From Candidatus Nitrosocosmicus oleophilus (GTDB lineage Archaea > Thermoproteota > Nitrososphaeria > Nitrososphaerales > Nitrososphaeraceae): a stretch of DNA of 64,000 bases. The notes under the pieces were generated by a model, which searched no databases, was not told the origin of the DNA, and saw nothing but the letters and a program-made list of their open reading frames with translations. Positions 8,303 through 21,687 of the stretch are shown here, one piece after another; position 1 is the first letter of the stretch; every line of letters begins with the position of its first letter. The position numbers were made by a program, and so were the translations under genes. The stretch lies in the NCBI RefSeq assembly GCF_000802205.1, contig NZ_CP012850.1:1240001-1304000 (forward strand), in the 5' to 3' direction.

Positions 8303-8581
8303 TTAAGATTTGCCAAACTTGTGTATAGACAAAATCCCAGATAATAATCCTGTAAGTCTAAGCAAAACAACTTGATCGAATATTTCTTTAGTAAGATCTT
8401 GTAACTTTTCATCCTCGTGTACATTAAAGTCTTTTTCATAGCTTCGTTCTATCCATTGAAGTACTTTCTTATCTAAATCATCTACTTCCTTATCTCCAAT
8501 CGTCGAAATTACATTGCCTTCAATCAACTGTCTTACAAATTCAGTAACTGTCCAGTATTGGAATTCAATTAGTGGGTGCAT
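8303..8581 (-). CDS. Hypothetical protein, 92 residues
   Basis: Unrecognised, predicted all-helical, acidic in the middle (GDKEVDDLDKKVLQWIERSYEKD) and more hydrophobic at the end (VVLLRLTGLLSGILSIHKFG). No metal or membrane motif convincing enough to call. Single gene, convergent with the CAP gene. Confidence 0.6.
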   Translation of the reverse strand: MHPLIEFQYWTVTEFVRQLIEGNVISTIGDKEVDDLDKKVLQWIERSYEKDFNVHEDEKLQDLTKEIFDQVVLLRLTGLLSGILSIHKFGKS

Positions 8582-8880
8582 ACTAGGTATAATAAATTTC
8601 GATATTTAACACTTCTGTTTTATGTTTTGATTCTTAATTTAATTTACAATTGGAAATAAAAAAAATCCAATTTGAAATTCGGATCCAAATTACAAAATCC
8701 TTTATGAAATTTTCATCCTATTACCAAATTTGTCAATAAATAATCTGTGTCAATGTCGGTTGATTTTATTGTTCCGGTTTTAATAAGATGCGTTGGCATC
8801 ATAATTGTAGATACTTTAGAAATAGAAACTATGCTCAGATCATAAATAAAGAACTATATTTAATATTAAATCTTACTAAA

Positions 8881-9582
8881 ATGAAAAAAGGAAAGGCGGC
8901 GGATGAATATTATTTGTCGTTAGATAAAGTTAATGAACAAATCACTTCATGCAGCCAGTGTCCTCGTCTCCTACAACACATTCGTAAGGTTAGGGACAAT
9001 AGGCCGCAAAGATATAGCGACCAAACATATTGGGCAAGACCTGTACCGTCCTTCGGTGATCCTAAAGCGAGATTATTGATAATTGGTTTAGCACCGGCAG
9101 CACATGGTGGTAATAGAACAGGAAGAATGTTTACAGGAGATAGCTCCGGGGAATGGTTGATGAAAGCAATGTATGAAACTGGTTTTGCTAATAGCCCAAA
9201 CAGTGTATCTATTGATGACGGGCTGCTCCTGTCTGACGCATACGTTACCTCTATAGTCAAGTGCGCGCCTCCAATGAATAAACCCATTAATTCTGAAATT
9301 TCTAATTGTTCATCATTTTTAAGAAGCGAGTTAGATCTGTTAAAAAGTAGTGTGGTCGTAGTCATAACTTTAGGCAAAATGGCTTTTGATACCTTTTGCA
9401 AATTGAGTGAAGTAAAGGGATTGTTCTTTAAACACAATAGTGTTTACCAACTAGATTCTACAAAGACTTTGATCGTTTCGTATCATCCAAGCAGGAGAAA
9501 TACCAATACTGGGACCTTAACGTGGCCCATGTGGATTCAAATATTTGAAAAGGCAAAATCGATTATCGAGACCAAGGCATAG
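8881..9582 (+). CDS. Family 5 uracil-DNA glycosylase (UDGb)
   Basis: Base-excision-repair enzyme removing uracil and other deaminated bases. Seen: motif GLAPAAHGGNRTGRMFTGD, the family-5 active-site motif in which Asp is replaced by Ala-Ala-His, and the C-terminal motif HPSRRNTNTG. Iron-sulfur Cys residues: CSQCPRL near the N-terminus, then Cys in IVKCAPP and, later, SNC. An upstream in-frame ATG at 8788 would add 31 residues with no family resemblance; ATG 8881 matches the usual start a short way before the CxxC pair, so I chose it. Single gene. Confidence 0.9.
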   Translation: MKKGKAADEYYLSLDKVNEQITSCSQCPRLLQHIRKVRDNRPQRYSDQTYWARPVPSFGDPKARLLIIGLAPAAHGGNRTGRMFTGDSSGEWLMKAMYETGFANSPNSVSIDDGLLLSDAYVTSIVKCAPPMNKPINSEISNCSSFLRSELDLLKSSVVVVITLGKMAFDTFCKLSEVKGLFFKHNSVYQLDSTKTLIVSYHPSRRNTNTGTLTWPMWIQIFEKAKSIIETKA

Positions 9583-9845
9583 GGACACTTCTAATAGTTA
9601 AGAACATATAAATCAATTATTGACCTGTTGATGATTTAACTCGAAAATAAATACATATCCACATAAATCTTTGAAAGCTACAAGAAGACAAAAAAATGAT
9701 GAGTTCGAGTCAATAATAGATTCTTAAATCACTTATTTATTAATCCGTCATGATATTTTTCAAGTCGTTATTTACTTGGTTACCTCTATGAGTTTCAAAA
9801 AGCCCAGTAATTATCAAGAACCTGTATCGAATCTAATGATAGTTT

Positions 9846-10631
9846 TTATCCTAAAGGATATTTACGCTTAGCCCAATCTATGATAGATCCATCATACAGC
9901 CTTACATTAACAAAACCTGCTTGTTTTAGTTGCAAATAGGTATGTGCGGCTCGAATTCCAGAGTGACAGTAGCAGACTATTTGTTTGTCCCGGGTAATAC
10001 CTAATTTTTCAAAATCTTGTTTTAACACTTCAACATCCTTGATCATTTTTCCCATGTCTCCTATGCCCTCTTCATAATTGTGTAGGATTGATCCAGGAAT
10101 TCTTGCATGTAGATGCTCTTGAGGGGTGCGAGCATCTATAATTGTAGTTTCAGGCTTGTCTTTCTCTTGATAAATGAATTGTGCATCAGCTCTCTCAGTT
10201 GTTCTAACATGCGCAACAAATCCTCTGTCTGGTTTTGTCGCTGCATTCTTAGTTTCAAAATCTTTTGTAACGGGGTATCCACTTTGTAACCAGTTTTCAA
10301 AACCAATGTCTAGGATCTTTACATTGCTGTGACCAAAATAAATGAGTGTCCAAACTATTCTTGCAAGTGAAGGGTCTGGGTATTCACCATATACTATAAC
10401 TACTTTGGTGTCATCAATACCCATGCTAGTAAATATTTGTTCAGCCACTTGGGGTGCAATTACCAAATAAGACCCATTTTCATCTGTTGATATCACCTTT
10501 TCCACACCCAATGGCATAGCATTCTTAATATGGCTGAATCTAAAGGGCATAATTCCCCTGGAATCAATTATTATCACATTTTCATCGTCTAGATGTGAAG
10601 CCAACCAATTGGCATCAATTATCATATTCAT
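9846..10631 (-). CDS. Two-domain rhodanese sulfurtransferase
   Basis: Thiosulfate or 3-mercaptopyruvate sulfurtransferase, 261 residues. Two rhodanese domains: about 5-120 (IIDSRGIMPFRFSHIKNA) and about 145-260 (IIDARTPQEHLHARIPGS). The active loop CYCHSGIRA with the persulfide Cys is in the second domain; the matching loop of the first domain (VYGEYPDPS) has no Cys, as is usual for this family. The C-terminus reads LYDGSIIDWAKRKYPL, the conserved closing helix. Substrate cannot be decided from the loop alone. Met1 or Met3 starts the protein. Confidence 0.9.
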   Translation of the reverse strand: MNMIIDANWLASHLDDENVIIIDSRGIMPFRFSHIKNAMPLGVEKVISTDENGSYLVIAPQVAEQIFTSMGIDDTKVVIVYGEYPDPSLARIVWTLIYFGHSNVKILDIGFENWLQSGYPVTKDFETKNAATKPDRGFVAHVRTTERADAQFIYQEKDKPETTIIDARTPQEHLHARIPGSILHNYEEGIGDMGKMIKDVEVLKQDFEKLGITRDKQIVCYCHSGIRAAHTYLQLKQAGFVNVRLYDGSIIDWAKRKYPLG

Positions 10632-10763
10632 TTATAAAAAATCATGTATATTTGGCTAATCGTGTTATATTTCTTTAGTGCTTAATTTCTAAAATACTGG
10701 TATGATTTTTATGAGCTGTACAAATAGGTTTTATATGCGTTCTTACTAATTTTTCGTATAACC

Positions 10764-13046
10764 ATGGCTTCAGGTAAATATGATGAAAAATCATTACCTC
10801 ATCATGGTCTTCATCTGCATAAGAATACGCAGTTATTATATGGAGCTGAAAAAGCGGTAGGAAAAGGCGTAGAATTTATGAAAAATGTTAGACATAAGAT
10901 GGATATTACATTTGATCAGAGAGCTCCTTCAATAGTAATTGAAATCCCCCAATACTATAATGGCTACGATGATATTCTAAAAAGGGGAGGAAAAATTAGA
11001 TGTATCACCGTAATTACAAAAGAAAATCTGCAATATTGCGAGAAACTCGTGAAAACTGTTACTGAATTAAGACATTTGGATGGTCTTAAAGGGGGAATAG
11101 CTATTAATGAAACTGAGTATATGGCTACTACAGTCCTTCAAGAAGCACAGCCATTGACCGAAGTAATCTACAGCAATGTAGACGAAGTTGTAGCTCAGGG
11201 GCAATTTATTTTTGATACTTTATGGAAAAATGCTACACCTGCACAAAAGAAGATCAAAGAATTAAAAGAAGGGATCAAATCCTATGAAACAAGATTAATC
11301 ACCGAATCTAGTGATTATTTGATAGAAACTGAGTTTGAGCGAGTGGTACGGAATTCTTCTGAAATTGATGTTTGTACATCTATTGACGGTTTAAGGATTA
11401 ACAAGAATCATCTTATAGAATCCATAACGAATGCATTAACAAATGAGCGGATAAATACTCATAAACGAATAAGAATCCTTGTTGAGATAACTAGGGATAA
11501 TCTAGAGATAGTTAAAGAATTACTAGATTTAGGAATACAAATTCGACATATCAAGGATATATCTTCTATTGACTACACTGTCACTAATTCGGATCTTATT
11601 ATAGCCGTTAAAAGAACAGAAAAAAACGCTCCTAGCGACAGTATACTGTACAGTAATGATCCATCATATTTAGATCATTTCGCAAATGTTTTTGAAGAGC
11701 TGTGGAAGAGTGGCAAGGATCCAGAAAGAGTCATAAAATCATTAGAAGAGGAGACTGAATTATCGTTTATAGAAACCATCGATGATCCTGAGGAGTCAGT
11801 GAAATTAGTTCGTACTTTGATATCATCCGCTAAATATGAAATTTTGGCTATACTTCCTAATTTTAATTCATTTTTAAGACAAGTCGAATCGGGAATGATG
11901 GAGTTTATGAAATATGTCTCTCTATCAAAAAAGAATGTAAATATCAGAATCCTTATCGTAGAGGAAACTGATAATGAAATACAACACCAGATTTTGACAA
12001 TATTTGACAAATTTAATGGGAAGATTCCTAGTAGTTCTAACTCTGATGAGATCCCACTGGAATTTAAATTCAAAGGTATAGAAAATTTCAAATTGAAAAT
12101 TCTAAACAGCAAGTTATTTAGTGAGATAGGATTCTTAATTGTTGATAAGAATAAATCTTTGATAATCGAATCAAAGAACATTCCTTCGATTGATATGATC
12201 GAGTCTATTGGACTTTCATCCTATTCGAATAGTCGCCGGATTTCTAAATCATATGCATCCATATTTGAAGCTCTCTGGAATCAAGCTGAACTATACGATA
12301 AATTAAAGTTACAGGACAGACTACAAAAAGAATTTATTAATATTGCTGCACATGAACTTAGAAATCCGGTGCAATCATTGTTAGGATATTCTGATATCTT
12401 GATCAATACCACAGGAAATATCGAAAACTATAGCAAGTTTATAGTAACTATAAATCAGAGTACAAAGAGGCTTGCAAGGTTAATTGATAAAGTATTGAAT
12501 GTTACCCAATTAGAAAATGAATTGTTGATACTAAATAAAGAATATTTTAGTTTAGAGAAACTTGTAGAAGAAATTGTAAGAGAATACAATAATAATATAC
12601 ATCTTTTAAATAAAAATCAATTAGAAATCCGGTACGAGCCCAGACCCATTGATTGCAATCATACTAATTCTGAAAACAGGAGAAATTTTGGACATGTATT
12701 TGCGGATAGAACACGAATAATTCAGGTTATTGCGAACATCTTAGAAAATGCGGTTGAATTTACAGATAGGGGGACAATTACTCTGCGATTAAATGAGAAC
12801 AGGTCGACCCATGAGATTCTATTAACCATTAGTGATTCAGGGCGCGGGATAGATCCTGAAATTTTACCTAATTTATTCACCAAGTTCGTATCAAAATCAC
12901 GCAAAGGAACCGGATTGGGTTTGTACATTTCTAAAAAAATAATCGAGACACATGAGGGAAAGATATGGGCTGAAAATTGTTACGATGGAAATAACAAGAT
13001 TGAAGGATCAAAGTTTACGCTTACTTTACCATCAACAGACAATTAA
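10764..13046 (+). CDS. Sensor histidine kinase with three N-terminal PLD-like sensor repeats
   Basis: 760 residues. The kinase core is clear: phospho-acceptor His near residue 530 in NIAAHELRNPVQSLLGY, and an HATPase domain from about 650 with ILENAVEF (N box), DSGRGIDP (G1), and GTGLGLYISKKI (G2). Before it lie three successive segments of about 150 residues, each ending with a phrase such as IFDTLWKNA, VFEELWKSG or IFEALWNQA. They look like the TrmB/PLD-like sensor modules of thaumarchaeal kinases. No membrane segment, so it is cytosolic. No response regulator is adjacent. The ligand is unknown. Confidence 0.88.
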   Translation: MASGKYDEKSLPHHGLHLHKNTQLLYGAEKAVGKGVEFMKNVRHKMDITFDQRAPSIVIEIPQYYNGYDDILKRGGKIRCITVITKENLQYCEKLVKTVTELRHLDGLKGGIAINETEYMATTVLQEAQPLTEVIYSNVDEVVAQGQFIFDTLWKNATPAQKKIKELKEGIKSYETRLITESSDYLIETEFERVVRNSSEIDVCTSIDGLRINKNHLIESITNALTNERINTHKRIRILVEITRDNLEIVKELLDLGIQIRHIKDISSIDYTVTNSDLIIAVKRTEKNAPSDSILYSNDPSYLDHFANVFEELWKSGKDPERVIKSLEEETELSFIETIDDPEESVKLVRTLISSAKYEILAILPNFNSFLRQVESGMMEFMKYVSLSKKNVNIRILIVEETDNEIQHQILTIFDKFNGKIPSSSNSDEIPLEFKFKGIENFKLKILNSKLFSEIGFLIVDKNKSLIIESKNIPSIDMIESIGLSSYSNSRRISKSYASIFEALWNQAELYDKLKLQDRLQKEFINIAAHELRNPVQSLLGYSDILINTTGNIENYSKFIVTINQSTKRLARLIDKVLNVTQLENELLILNKEYFSLEKLVEEIVREYNNNIHLLNKNQLEIRYEPRPIDCNHTNSENRRNFGHVFADRTRIIQVIANILENAVEFTDRGTITLRLNENRSTHEILLTISDSGRGIDPEILPNLFTKFVSKSRKGTGLGLYISKKIIETHEGKIWAENCYDGNNKIEGSKFTLTLPSTDN

Positions 13047-13304
13047 TAACTTCATAATTTACATTATTATCAAGAAATTATGGTTAACATACAAGCAAAT
13101 AATCTGTTCCTATTGAATTTTGCTTAAGCCAATTCATGGAAATTTCGCCTAAGACTCAGATGAATTATAACAAATTGTAGGACTTCCTGTTTCGCATACA
13201 TTATTATTTTAATAAATTGACTATAATGTATTAGAGTGGGTTAAACTTTGATTGGAATAGAATAACAATACCGAAGATAAAAATGAGATTTGTTCCCCCA
13301 TTGA

Positions 13305-14315
13305 CTAGGCAAGATCATTCCTTAGAACTATACGATATCTTGCTTTTCCCGCATCTAGATGCTCAAGGGCTTCATTAACTTTAGACAATGGATATTCCTC
13401 AACAAGTGGCCCTATCTGATGTCGTGTGCAAAATTCGAGCATACTCAAGATAACCGCAGGGCCCCCCGTAGGAGAAGCTCCTATCGATCTTTCATGAGAA
13501 ATCAATGGAGACATCGTAGCCTTTACCTGGGGGACGGCTCCAACTATATGCAATTTTCCTCCTGGGGCAAGAGTATTGATATAGGCGTCCCAATTTAATT
13601 CAACATTTGCAGTTACAAGAATCATCTTAAATTTATTTGCCAATGAATTTAAATTATCAACATTATTTGAATTTATGAAATGATGTGCCCCAAAATTCCT
13701 AGCTTCTTGCTCTTTTTTAGGATTAGTAGAGAAAGCCGTAACTTCACATCCCCATGCATTGAGAAAAAGGAGCGCCATATGACCAAGCCCTCCTATTCCT
13801 ACCACAGCAACGTGATCTGTAGCCTTGATCCCATTTTGAACTATGGGGTTAAATACTGTGATACCGCCACAAAAGAGTGGACCTGCTGTTTTGATATCTA
13901 GGTTATCTGGGAGTGGAAAAGCCCATAAGGCTTGACAGCGAACCTTGTTTCCAAATCCGCCATGTCTACCCACAATTACATCTTCTCCAATTAAACATCG
14001 GTTATGATAACCACTCAAACATTGTTCACATGTCTGACATGAACGAGATCTCCATCCGACTCCAACTCGTTGACCTTTTTTTAGATGAGTTACCATTTTT
14101 CCAACGGCTGAAATTTTTCCAACGATTTCATGTCCTGGGACAAATGGATATTTTGTGATCCCCCATTCATTCTTGAGCATGTGTAAATCGCTATGACAGA
14201 TCCCACAATATTCAATATCTATATCGACTTCATCAGGTTTGAGTGGTCCTAGCTCATATTCAAAAGGCTTTAATTTTGATCCCGATCTAGTTGCAGCAAA
14301 GGCTTGGACTTTCAT
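13305..14315 (-). CDS. Zinc-dependent NAD(P)-alcohol dehydrogenase (MDR, cinnamyl-type)
   Basis: 336 residues, medium-chain dehydrogenase/reductase. Catalytic zinc ligands: Cys in CGICHSDLH and His in PGHEIVGKI. Structural zinc Cys cluster: RSCQTCEQCLSGYHNRC. Nucleotide site: VGIGGLGHMA. The spacing fits the YahK/cinnamyl alcohol dehydrogenase branch, which reduces aldehydes; cofactor preference NADPH is likely but not shown. Single gene with its promoter in the 200-bp gap towards the divergent DJ-1 gene, so the two may answer to the same aldehyde stress (inference). Confidence 0.92.
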   Translation of the reverse strand: MKVQAFAATRSGSKLKPFEYELGPLKPDEVDIDIEYCGICHSDLHMLKNEWGITKYPFVPGHEIVGKISAVGKMVTHLKKGQRVGVGWRSRSCQTCEQCLSGYHNRCLIGEDVIVGRHGGFGNKVRCQALWAFPLPDNLDIKTAGPLFCGGITVFNPIVQNGIKATDHVAVVGIGGLGHMALLFLNAWGCEVTAFSTNPKKEQEARNFGAHHFINSNNVDNLNSLANKFKMILVTANVELNWDAYINTLAPGGKLHIVGAVPQVKATMSPLISHERSIGASPTGGPAVILSMLEFCTRHQIGPLVEEYPLSKVNEALEHLDAGKARYRIVLRNDLA

Positions 14316-14514
14316 GGTACTAGTCCGTATGTATTGTATAAATAAATAATCATTTGTCTGGTTGAAACCGATCCTATATCATTAAGAATACAAAATTCTA
14401 GCAATTGCTTGGCATAATAGTATATGCCAGGCTAAATAGAACTTCATGTCCTAGATTATTTTTAATAATCATGTGTCTAAAATCTGTTAATTCATTGAAA
14501 TCTTTAATTCTATA

Positions 14515-15180
14515 ATGAAAAATAAAGGTGACATTATAATATATTTAGATATGTTATCTACAACGGAAAAAAAAATTTCTGACATAAAGACTGTAGGGAT
14601 TTTGATATTTGACGACGTAGAGGTTTTAGATGTTGCTGGTCCATTTGAAGTTTTTTCGATGACGCGTCTTGATGAAAACAAAAGATATGAAACCTCATCA
14701 CCATTTCGAGTTGTGCTGTTATCGGAATCAAAAACACCTGTCATAGCAATAGGAGGATTAAAACTAACTCCAGATTTTACTTTTGATGATTGTCCAAAAT
14801 TAGATTTATTCGTCATACCGGGTGGATGGGGTACAAGAAGAGAAGTAAATAACCTTGTATTGCTCCAAAAGATATCAAAACTATCTACAATATCCACATT
14901 GACCGCATCAGTATGTACGGGATCGAGTCTAATTGGAAAAGCGGGACTTTTGGACGGAAAAAAAGCTACTACTCATTGGAGAACATTTAATTTTCTACGT
15001 GACTCTGCACCAAAGGCACAAATACAAACAGATGTGATTTTTACAATCGATGGAACTATATTTACTTCTGCAGGGGTTGCTTCAGGCATAAGGTTATCTT
15101 TATACCTTGTAAGTCATTTTTTTGGGACACAGGTTGGCAAAGAGACTGCACGTTTCCTTGAATTTCCATATCCAGAGTAA
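14515..15180 (+). CDS. DJ-1/PfpI family protein
   Basis: Class I glutamine-amidotransferase-like fold, 221 residues. The opening TVGILIFDDVEVLDVAGPFE and the nucleophile elbow ASVCTGSSLIGKAG with Cys are typical of the branch seen in AraC-type regulators and isonitrile hydratase-like proteins; TTHW follows at the usual spacing. The domain begins about residue 23, so Met12 (14548) is an alternative start. Reaction unknown: glyoxalase, chaperone and isonitrile hydratase are possibilities. It diverges from the alcohol dehydrogenase. Confidence 0.85.
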   Translation: MKNKGDIIIYLDMLSTTEKKISDIKTVGILIFDDVEVLDVAGPFEVFSMTRLDENKRYETSSPFRVVLLSESKTPVIAIGGLKLTPDFTFDDCPKLDLFVIPGGWGTRREVNNLVLLQKISKLSTISTLTASVCTGSSLIGKAGLLDGKKATTHWRTFNFLRDSAPKAQIQTDVIFTIDGTIFTSAGVASGIRLSLYLVSHFFGTQVGKETARFLEFPYPE

Positions 15181-15429
15181 TCTAGAGAGATAAGGGTTAT
15201 TAACAACTTCCTAACATCGCCAAGGAGAATCCTAGGTTTTCTAGAGAAGAACTACACATATCAAGATCAGTTTATCAACAATCACAAGCTAGTTTGTTAT
15301 TTTGAGTTATATGAAGGGTTTTCATTTAACTACAAAGTACTAGAATTTCAAACACTGTATTTTTTCATTTTCTAGTGGGGTGAACAACGGAATAAAAAAT
15401 ATCATGATTAAATAGCAAATCATCCAAAT

Positions 15430-16338
15430 ATGGATAAGAAAATGGAGAGTTCTTGGAGGAAAAGGGATACTGGTATAACGATAAGAATAATTATTTGCTT
15501 AAGTATATTGGCCTTTTTGTACATTATTTTTATCACAGTTTTGGCGTATTTTGGCCTGGGCTTTTTTCCAATAATGATAATTTCGGCAGTTTTTATTTTG
15601 GGCCAGTGGTTTTTTGCAGATAGAATAGTTTTATGGAGTACTGGAGCTAAAATAGTTACCAAGGAACAATATGGAAGCTTGCACTCTATTGTGGAAAATA
15701 TAACATCAAATAATAATATGTCCAAGCCCAAGATTGCTGTGGTGAACAACCGAATTCCAAATGCGTTTGCTACAGGCAAAGGTCGTCGCAGTTCTGTTGT
15801 TGCTGTTACTACTGGATTGTTAGAAATATTAGATCAAGATGAATTAGAAGGAGTTTTAGCGCACGAATTAACACACATAAAAAATCGGGATGTAATGGTA
15901 ATAACACTCGCTAGTTTGTTTTCAACCATAGCATGGCAAATGATGCAATTCGGATTTTTTGGAGGAATATATGGTGCCGGAAGGGATCGAAATAATGGAA
16001 GCTCTATCGTAATCATAATTGTTGTTTCATTAGTAACTTGGATAGTAAGTTTTCTGATAATCAGGGCCATCTCTCGATACAGAGAATATTCTGCTGATAG
16101 GGGAGCTGCCCAAATGACCCGAAAGCCTGCCAGCTTGGCTAATGCATTATTGAAAATTAGTGGAACTATGCATAAAGTGCCATCAAAGGAGTTAAAACAC
16201 ATAGAAGGCTACAATGCATTTTTCATAATCCCTGCAATTTCAGGTGACACTCTTACGCAACTCTTTTCAACTCATCCACCGATCGAAAAGAGAGTTCAGA
16301 AATTGCTAGATATGGAGTCATCCATGCGCCGATATTAA
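15430..16338 (+). CDS. htpX: HtpX-type M48 membrane zinc metalloprotease
   Basis: 302 residues. Two membrane segments (about 19-60), then the protease domain with the zinc motif HELTH in LAHELTHIKNRDVM, a further hydrophobic hairpin (ITLASLFSTIAWQMM and SIVIIIVVSLVTWIVSFLII) and the third ligand Glu in YREYSADRGAAQ. C-terminal LFSTHPPIEKRVQKL is the usual HtpX ending. It degrades damaged membrane proteins. Single gene. Confidence 0.93.
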   Translation: MDKKMESSWRKRDTGITIRIIICLSILAFLYIIFITVLAYFGLGFFPIMIISAVFILGQWFFADRIVLWSTGAKIVTKEQYGSLHSIVENITSNNNMSKPKIAVVNNRIPNAFATGKGRRSSVVAVTTGLLEILDQDELEGVLAHELTHIKNRDVMVITLASLFSTIAWQMMQFGFFGGIYGAGRDRNNGSSIVIIIVVSLVTWIVSFLIIRAISRYREYSADRGAAQMTRKPASLANALLKISGTMHKVPSKELKHIEGYNAFFIIPAISGDTLTQLFSTHPPIEKRVQKLLDMESSMRRY

Positions 16339-16568
16339 TACTCATAAAAGTACATATTACAACAATTAGGGTCTCGAATTTGAACTAGTTCTTAATAAAT
16401 TCATATGACTCTGTTGTTAGTCATGGGAATTGAACTCAGAATGACTGTAATCAAGGAACGATTAGTAATCATTGTTACCTTTGTTTTCCGACTAAGATTA
16501 GAGTTTATTCAGCCTGGCAATATCGGTACTACAAATAAGGATAGTGTTCCTTTATAAAATCCTGTGGA

Positions 16569-19433
<2,865 letters not shown>

Positions 19434-20018
19434 TTGTTCACAAAAATCGTTATACTTCCTTTATTCTTGTTTTTTATCTCTTTTCTTTTCATTTTTCCGG
19501 TAGTCTTAGGACAAACAAATGTGACAAAAACCACCTTTCAAGATCCGAGTACAGGGATTACTTTTCAGTATCCATCAGATTGGAAAGTAACAAGTAAAGA
19601 ATACGCTGATGCGATGCTTGGAAATGACGGTGGCATGGATAATGGGTTGAATCAAGATCCTAAACTTGTTGAACCTATAGTTTTACTACTTCCAGAATCT
19701 CTAGATGGATCTTCATTCCTGATATTGTCAGAATTACTTCCTTTCCCTGTACCTATTGAAAAGTATACCGATTTAACGAGAAATTCATTGCTCACGGATT
19801 CTACAATCAAATTGTCAGATAACCTTCCGATTTCACTTGGTAATATGAGCGGGTTAAAATATAATGTTACTTCTACAAGCGATCCGTACTTACAAACACA
19901 AATTTTGTTTGTTAATGATTCCAATGCGTTTGTTGTAGGCTATACAGTTGGGGAAACTGAAAAGTCGCAAAATATCATGGATATTAACTCTATGATTGAT
20001 TCTTTAAGAATTGACTGA
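19434..20018 (+). CDS. Secreted PsbP-like protein
   Basis: 194 residues starting at TTG. An export signal (IVILPLFLFFISFLFIFPVVLG) is followed by TTFQDPSTGITFQYPSDWKV, the opening strand pattern of PsbP/DUF1795-like extracytoplasmic domains found widely in thaumarchaea, and later LQTQILFVNDSNAFVVGYT. Probably lies outside the membrane; no lipobox Cys. Function unknown. Confidence 0.75.
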   Translation: MFTKIVILPLFLFFISFLFIFPVVLGQTNVTKTTFQDPSTGITFQYPSDWKVTSKEYADAMLGNDGGMDNGLNQDPKLVEPIVLLLPESLDGSSFLILSELLPFPVPIEKYTDLTRNSLLTDSTIKLSDNLPISLGNMSGLKYNVTSTSDPYLQTQILFVNDSNAFVVGYTVGETEKSQNIMDINSMIDSLRID

Positions 20019-20207
20019 CAATATACGCTCTACTTCTTTGTTCATCTTAGGAAATTATTTATAGAGAATTGATTCATATTGCATAATTGCCTTCCATACT
20101 TAGAATCAAACATCATTTCGTTTCATCATTTCAAAAATATTCGGACAAGGATTCTTTTATGTCGATATGTAATTTATTCTATCGTTGACGTTTTCTGAGA
20201 TATAAAC

Positions 20208-20453
20208 ATGCAAAAAATTTTGATAATGGCTGATGAACCGATAAGGACCAAATTAGAAGAAAAATTAAGACGTCGGTTTGATGTGGAATCTGTTTCACCT
20301 CCTTTAGATGGCATATGCGAAATCAAAGTGCGCCTTCGTGGAAGCTGGATCACACTCTGTAGATTTTCACCAAATGAAAACTTTCACGATATAATAACGA
20401 TGTTTAACGTAAATCATGATCTAAAATCTCGAACAACAAAACCGGTGTCGTAG
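20208..20453 (+). CDS. Hypothetical protein, 81 residues
   Basis: Small soluble protein, basic at the start (EEKLRRRFDVES) then predicted strands (EIKVRLRGSWITLCRFS). No family recognised. The ATG is preceded by a plausible AT-rich promoter (TTTATGTCGATATGTAATTT) some 40 bp upstream. Single gene. Confidence 0.55.
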   Translation: MQKILIMADEPIRTKLEEKLRRRFDVESVSPPLDGICEIKVRLRGSWITLCRFSPNENFHDIITMFNVNHDLKSRTTKPVS

Positions 20454-20652
20454 AAACAAAGACGACTCTTGTTCTTATATCTTATTTTTCGTTGTTATAT
20501 TATCCAATCCTTTTACTTACATATATGATAATGTCGTCTCATCTTTTCGAAAACTGATTAAAGCGATTTAAAAAGCTAGATCCACCTAACTCAGGATTCA
20601 ATATGATACTCTTGTAATAAATAATACACAAAAATATGTCCGCACCTACTAG

Positions 20653-20886
20653 TTATAAGTCCCCATCATCGATCCTAATGATCTTACAGTATTTACAATA
20701 GTATTCATTCTTTTTAATCATATCCATTTTTCTATTGCAGCGGTTACATCTTGACATTTGTTCCTTTATAACTCGACGCTGAATCCTCTTCAAAACAAAG
20801 GGGATGACAAAACCTATCATTACACGCCCTACTACGCGTGATAATACGCCCCTTCTGGGCCTGCCAGAGTTTCCGTATTTTGCCAT
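20653..20886 (-). CDS. Small basic zinc-ribbon protein, 77 residues
   Basis: The N-terminus is Arg/Gly-rich (SGRPRRGVLSRVVGRV), followed by a hydrophobic stretch (MIGFVIPFVL) and a C-terminal zinc ribbon CNRCNRK ... YCKYCK. A nucleic-acid or membrane-associated role is possible. Not a family I can name. Confidence 0.6.
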   Translation of the reverse strand: MAKYGNSGRPRRGVLSRVVGRVMIGFVIPFVLKRIQRRVIKEQMSRCNRCNRKMDMIKKNEYYCKYCKIIRIDDGDL

Positions 20887-21687
20887 ACTTCGATTTCACG
20901 TATATATGAGTAATTGGTATTGAATAATCTTTTGTTTCAGGGAGATTAAGAATTAGATTGAATATTATATGAACTTGTTTAATATTGCCTCTTAATCTAT
21001 TCGTAATCCAATCTTGATAATGACACCTGTATTTACAACCTAAATTGTAGAATATCCAATCTGAATTATTCGTTCATAACATGGAGAAATAAATAGTCCT
21101 TCGCAAAGAAATATGAAGATAGACTTTCACAAAGCGCGTTTAAGCATGTTCGTGGCAATTGTAGCCTGCTCCTTGGCGCAGATCTCATATTTTTCAAAAT
21201 CTGTTTCCAATACTGCGATATCTCATTGCTTACAATGACATACTCAGGACCAAGAAAATTGAATTTGTCTGCCTACGAAAGAAATTAGATACGATGGGTA
21301 TCAAATGGCAAATTCTAAAACAAAGGTCGCACATATAGGATTTAAGCCTAAAACAATTCCTTCACTTTTATTCTATGAAAAATTCTAACCCACTATCTTA
21401 ATTTCTGTGGTTGGCTGTTATAGCAGTTTAATGCTCCTGGTCAATAATGATGAATTGATTGTAATCAGAAAAATCAGATAAATTATTGTTACCATGTTAT
21501 AGGAAAGAACATATCACGATCGATAGTTGTTTGCTATCTTCATGAATAAGACTACATCGATTCTATCCCAATGTTCCTTTCTATGTCAAATTCTCATCTA
21601 ACCTGTTGATAATAGTGACTAGAATCTGCAAAAACAATCAAGTATGTATATATAAAATTGAAAAGATATATTACTTAGAAAAACTGG
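20887..21687. other. 800-bp gap, nearly empty
   Basis: Apart from the 41-codon candidate at 21113, no ORF with coding character, no RNA gene and no repeat is visible on either strand. Confidence 0.35.
21113..21238 (+). CDS. Possible 41-residue secreted or membrane peptide
   Basis: ATG at 21113, TGA ending 21238. The product begins with three basic residues and a hydrophobic run (RLSMFVAIVACSLAQISYF), resembling a signal peptide or single membrane span. An AAATAAATAG run lies about 20 bp upstream. No homology recognised and the frame may be chance. Confidence 0.25.
   Translation: MKIDFHKARLSMFVAIVACSLAQISYFSKSVSNTAISHCLQ

Noticed and set aside
16410-16470. Possible tRNA T-arm (GGGAATTGAACTC)
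   Set aside because: The bases do not form a T-stem and no acceptor or anticodon arm lies at the right distance.
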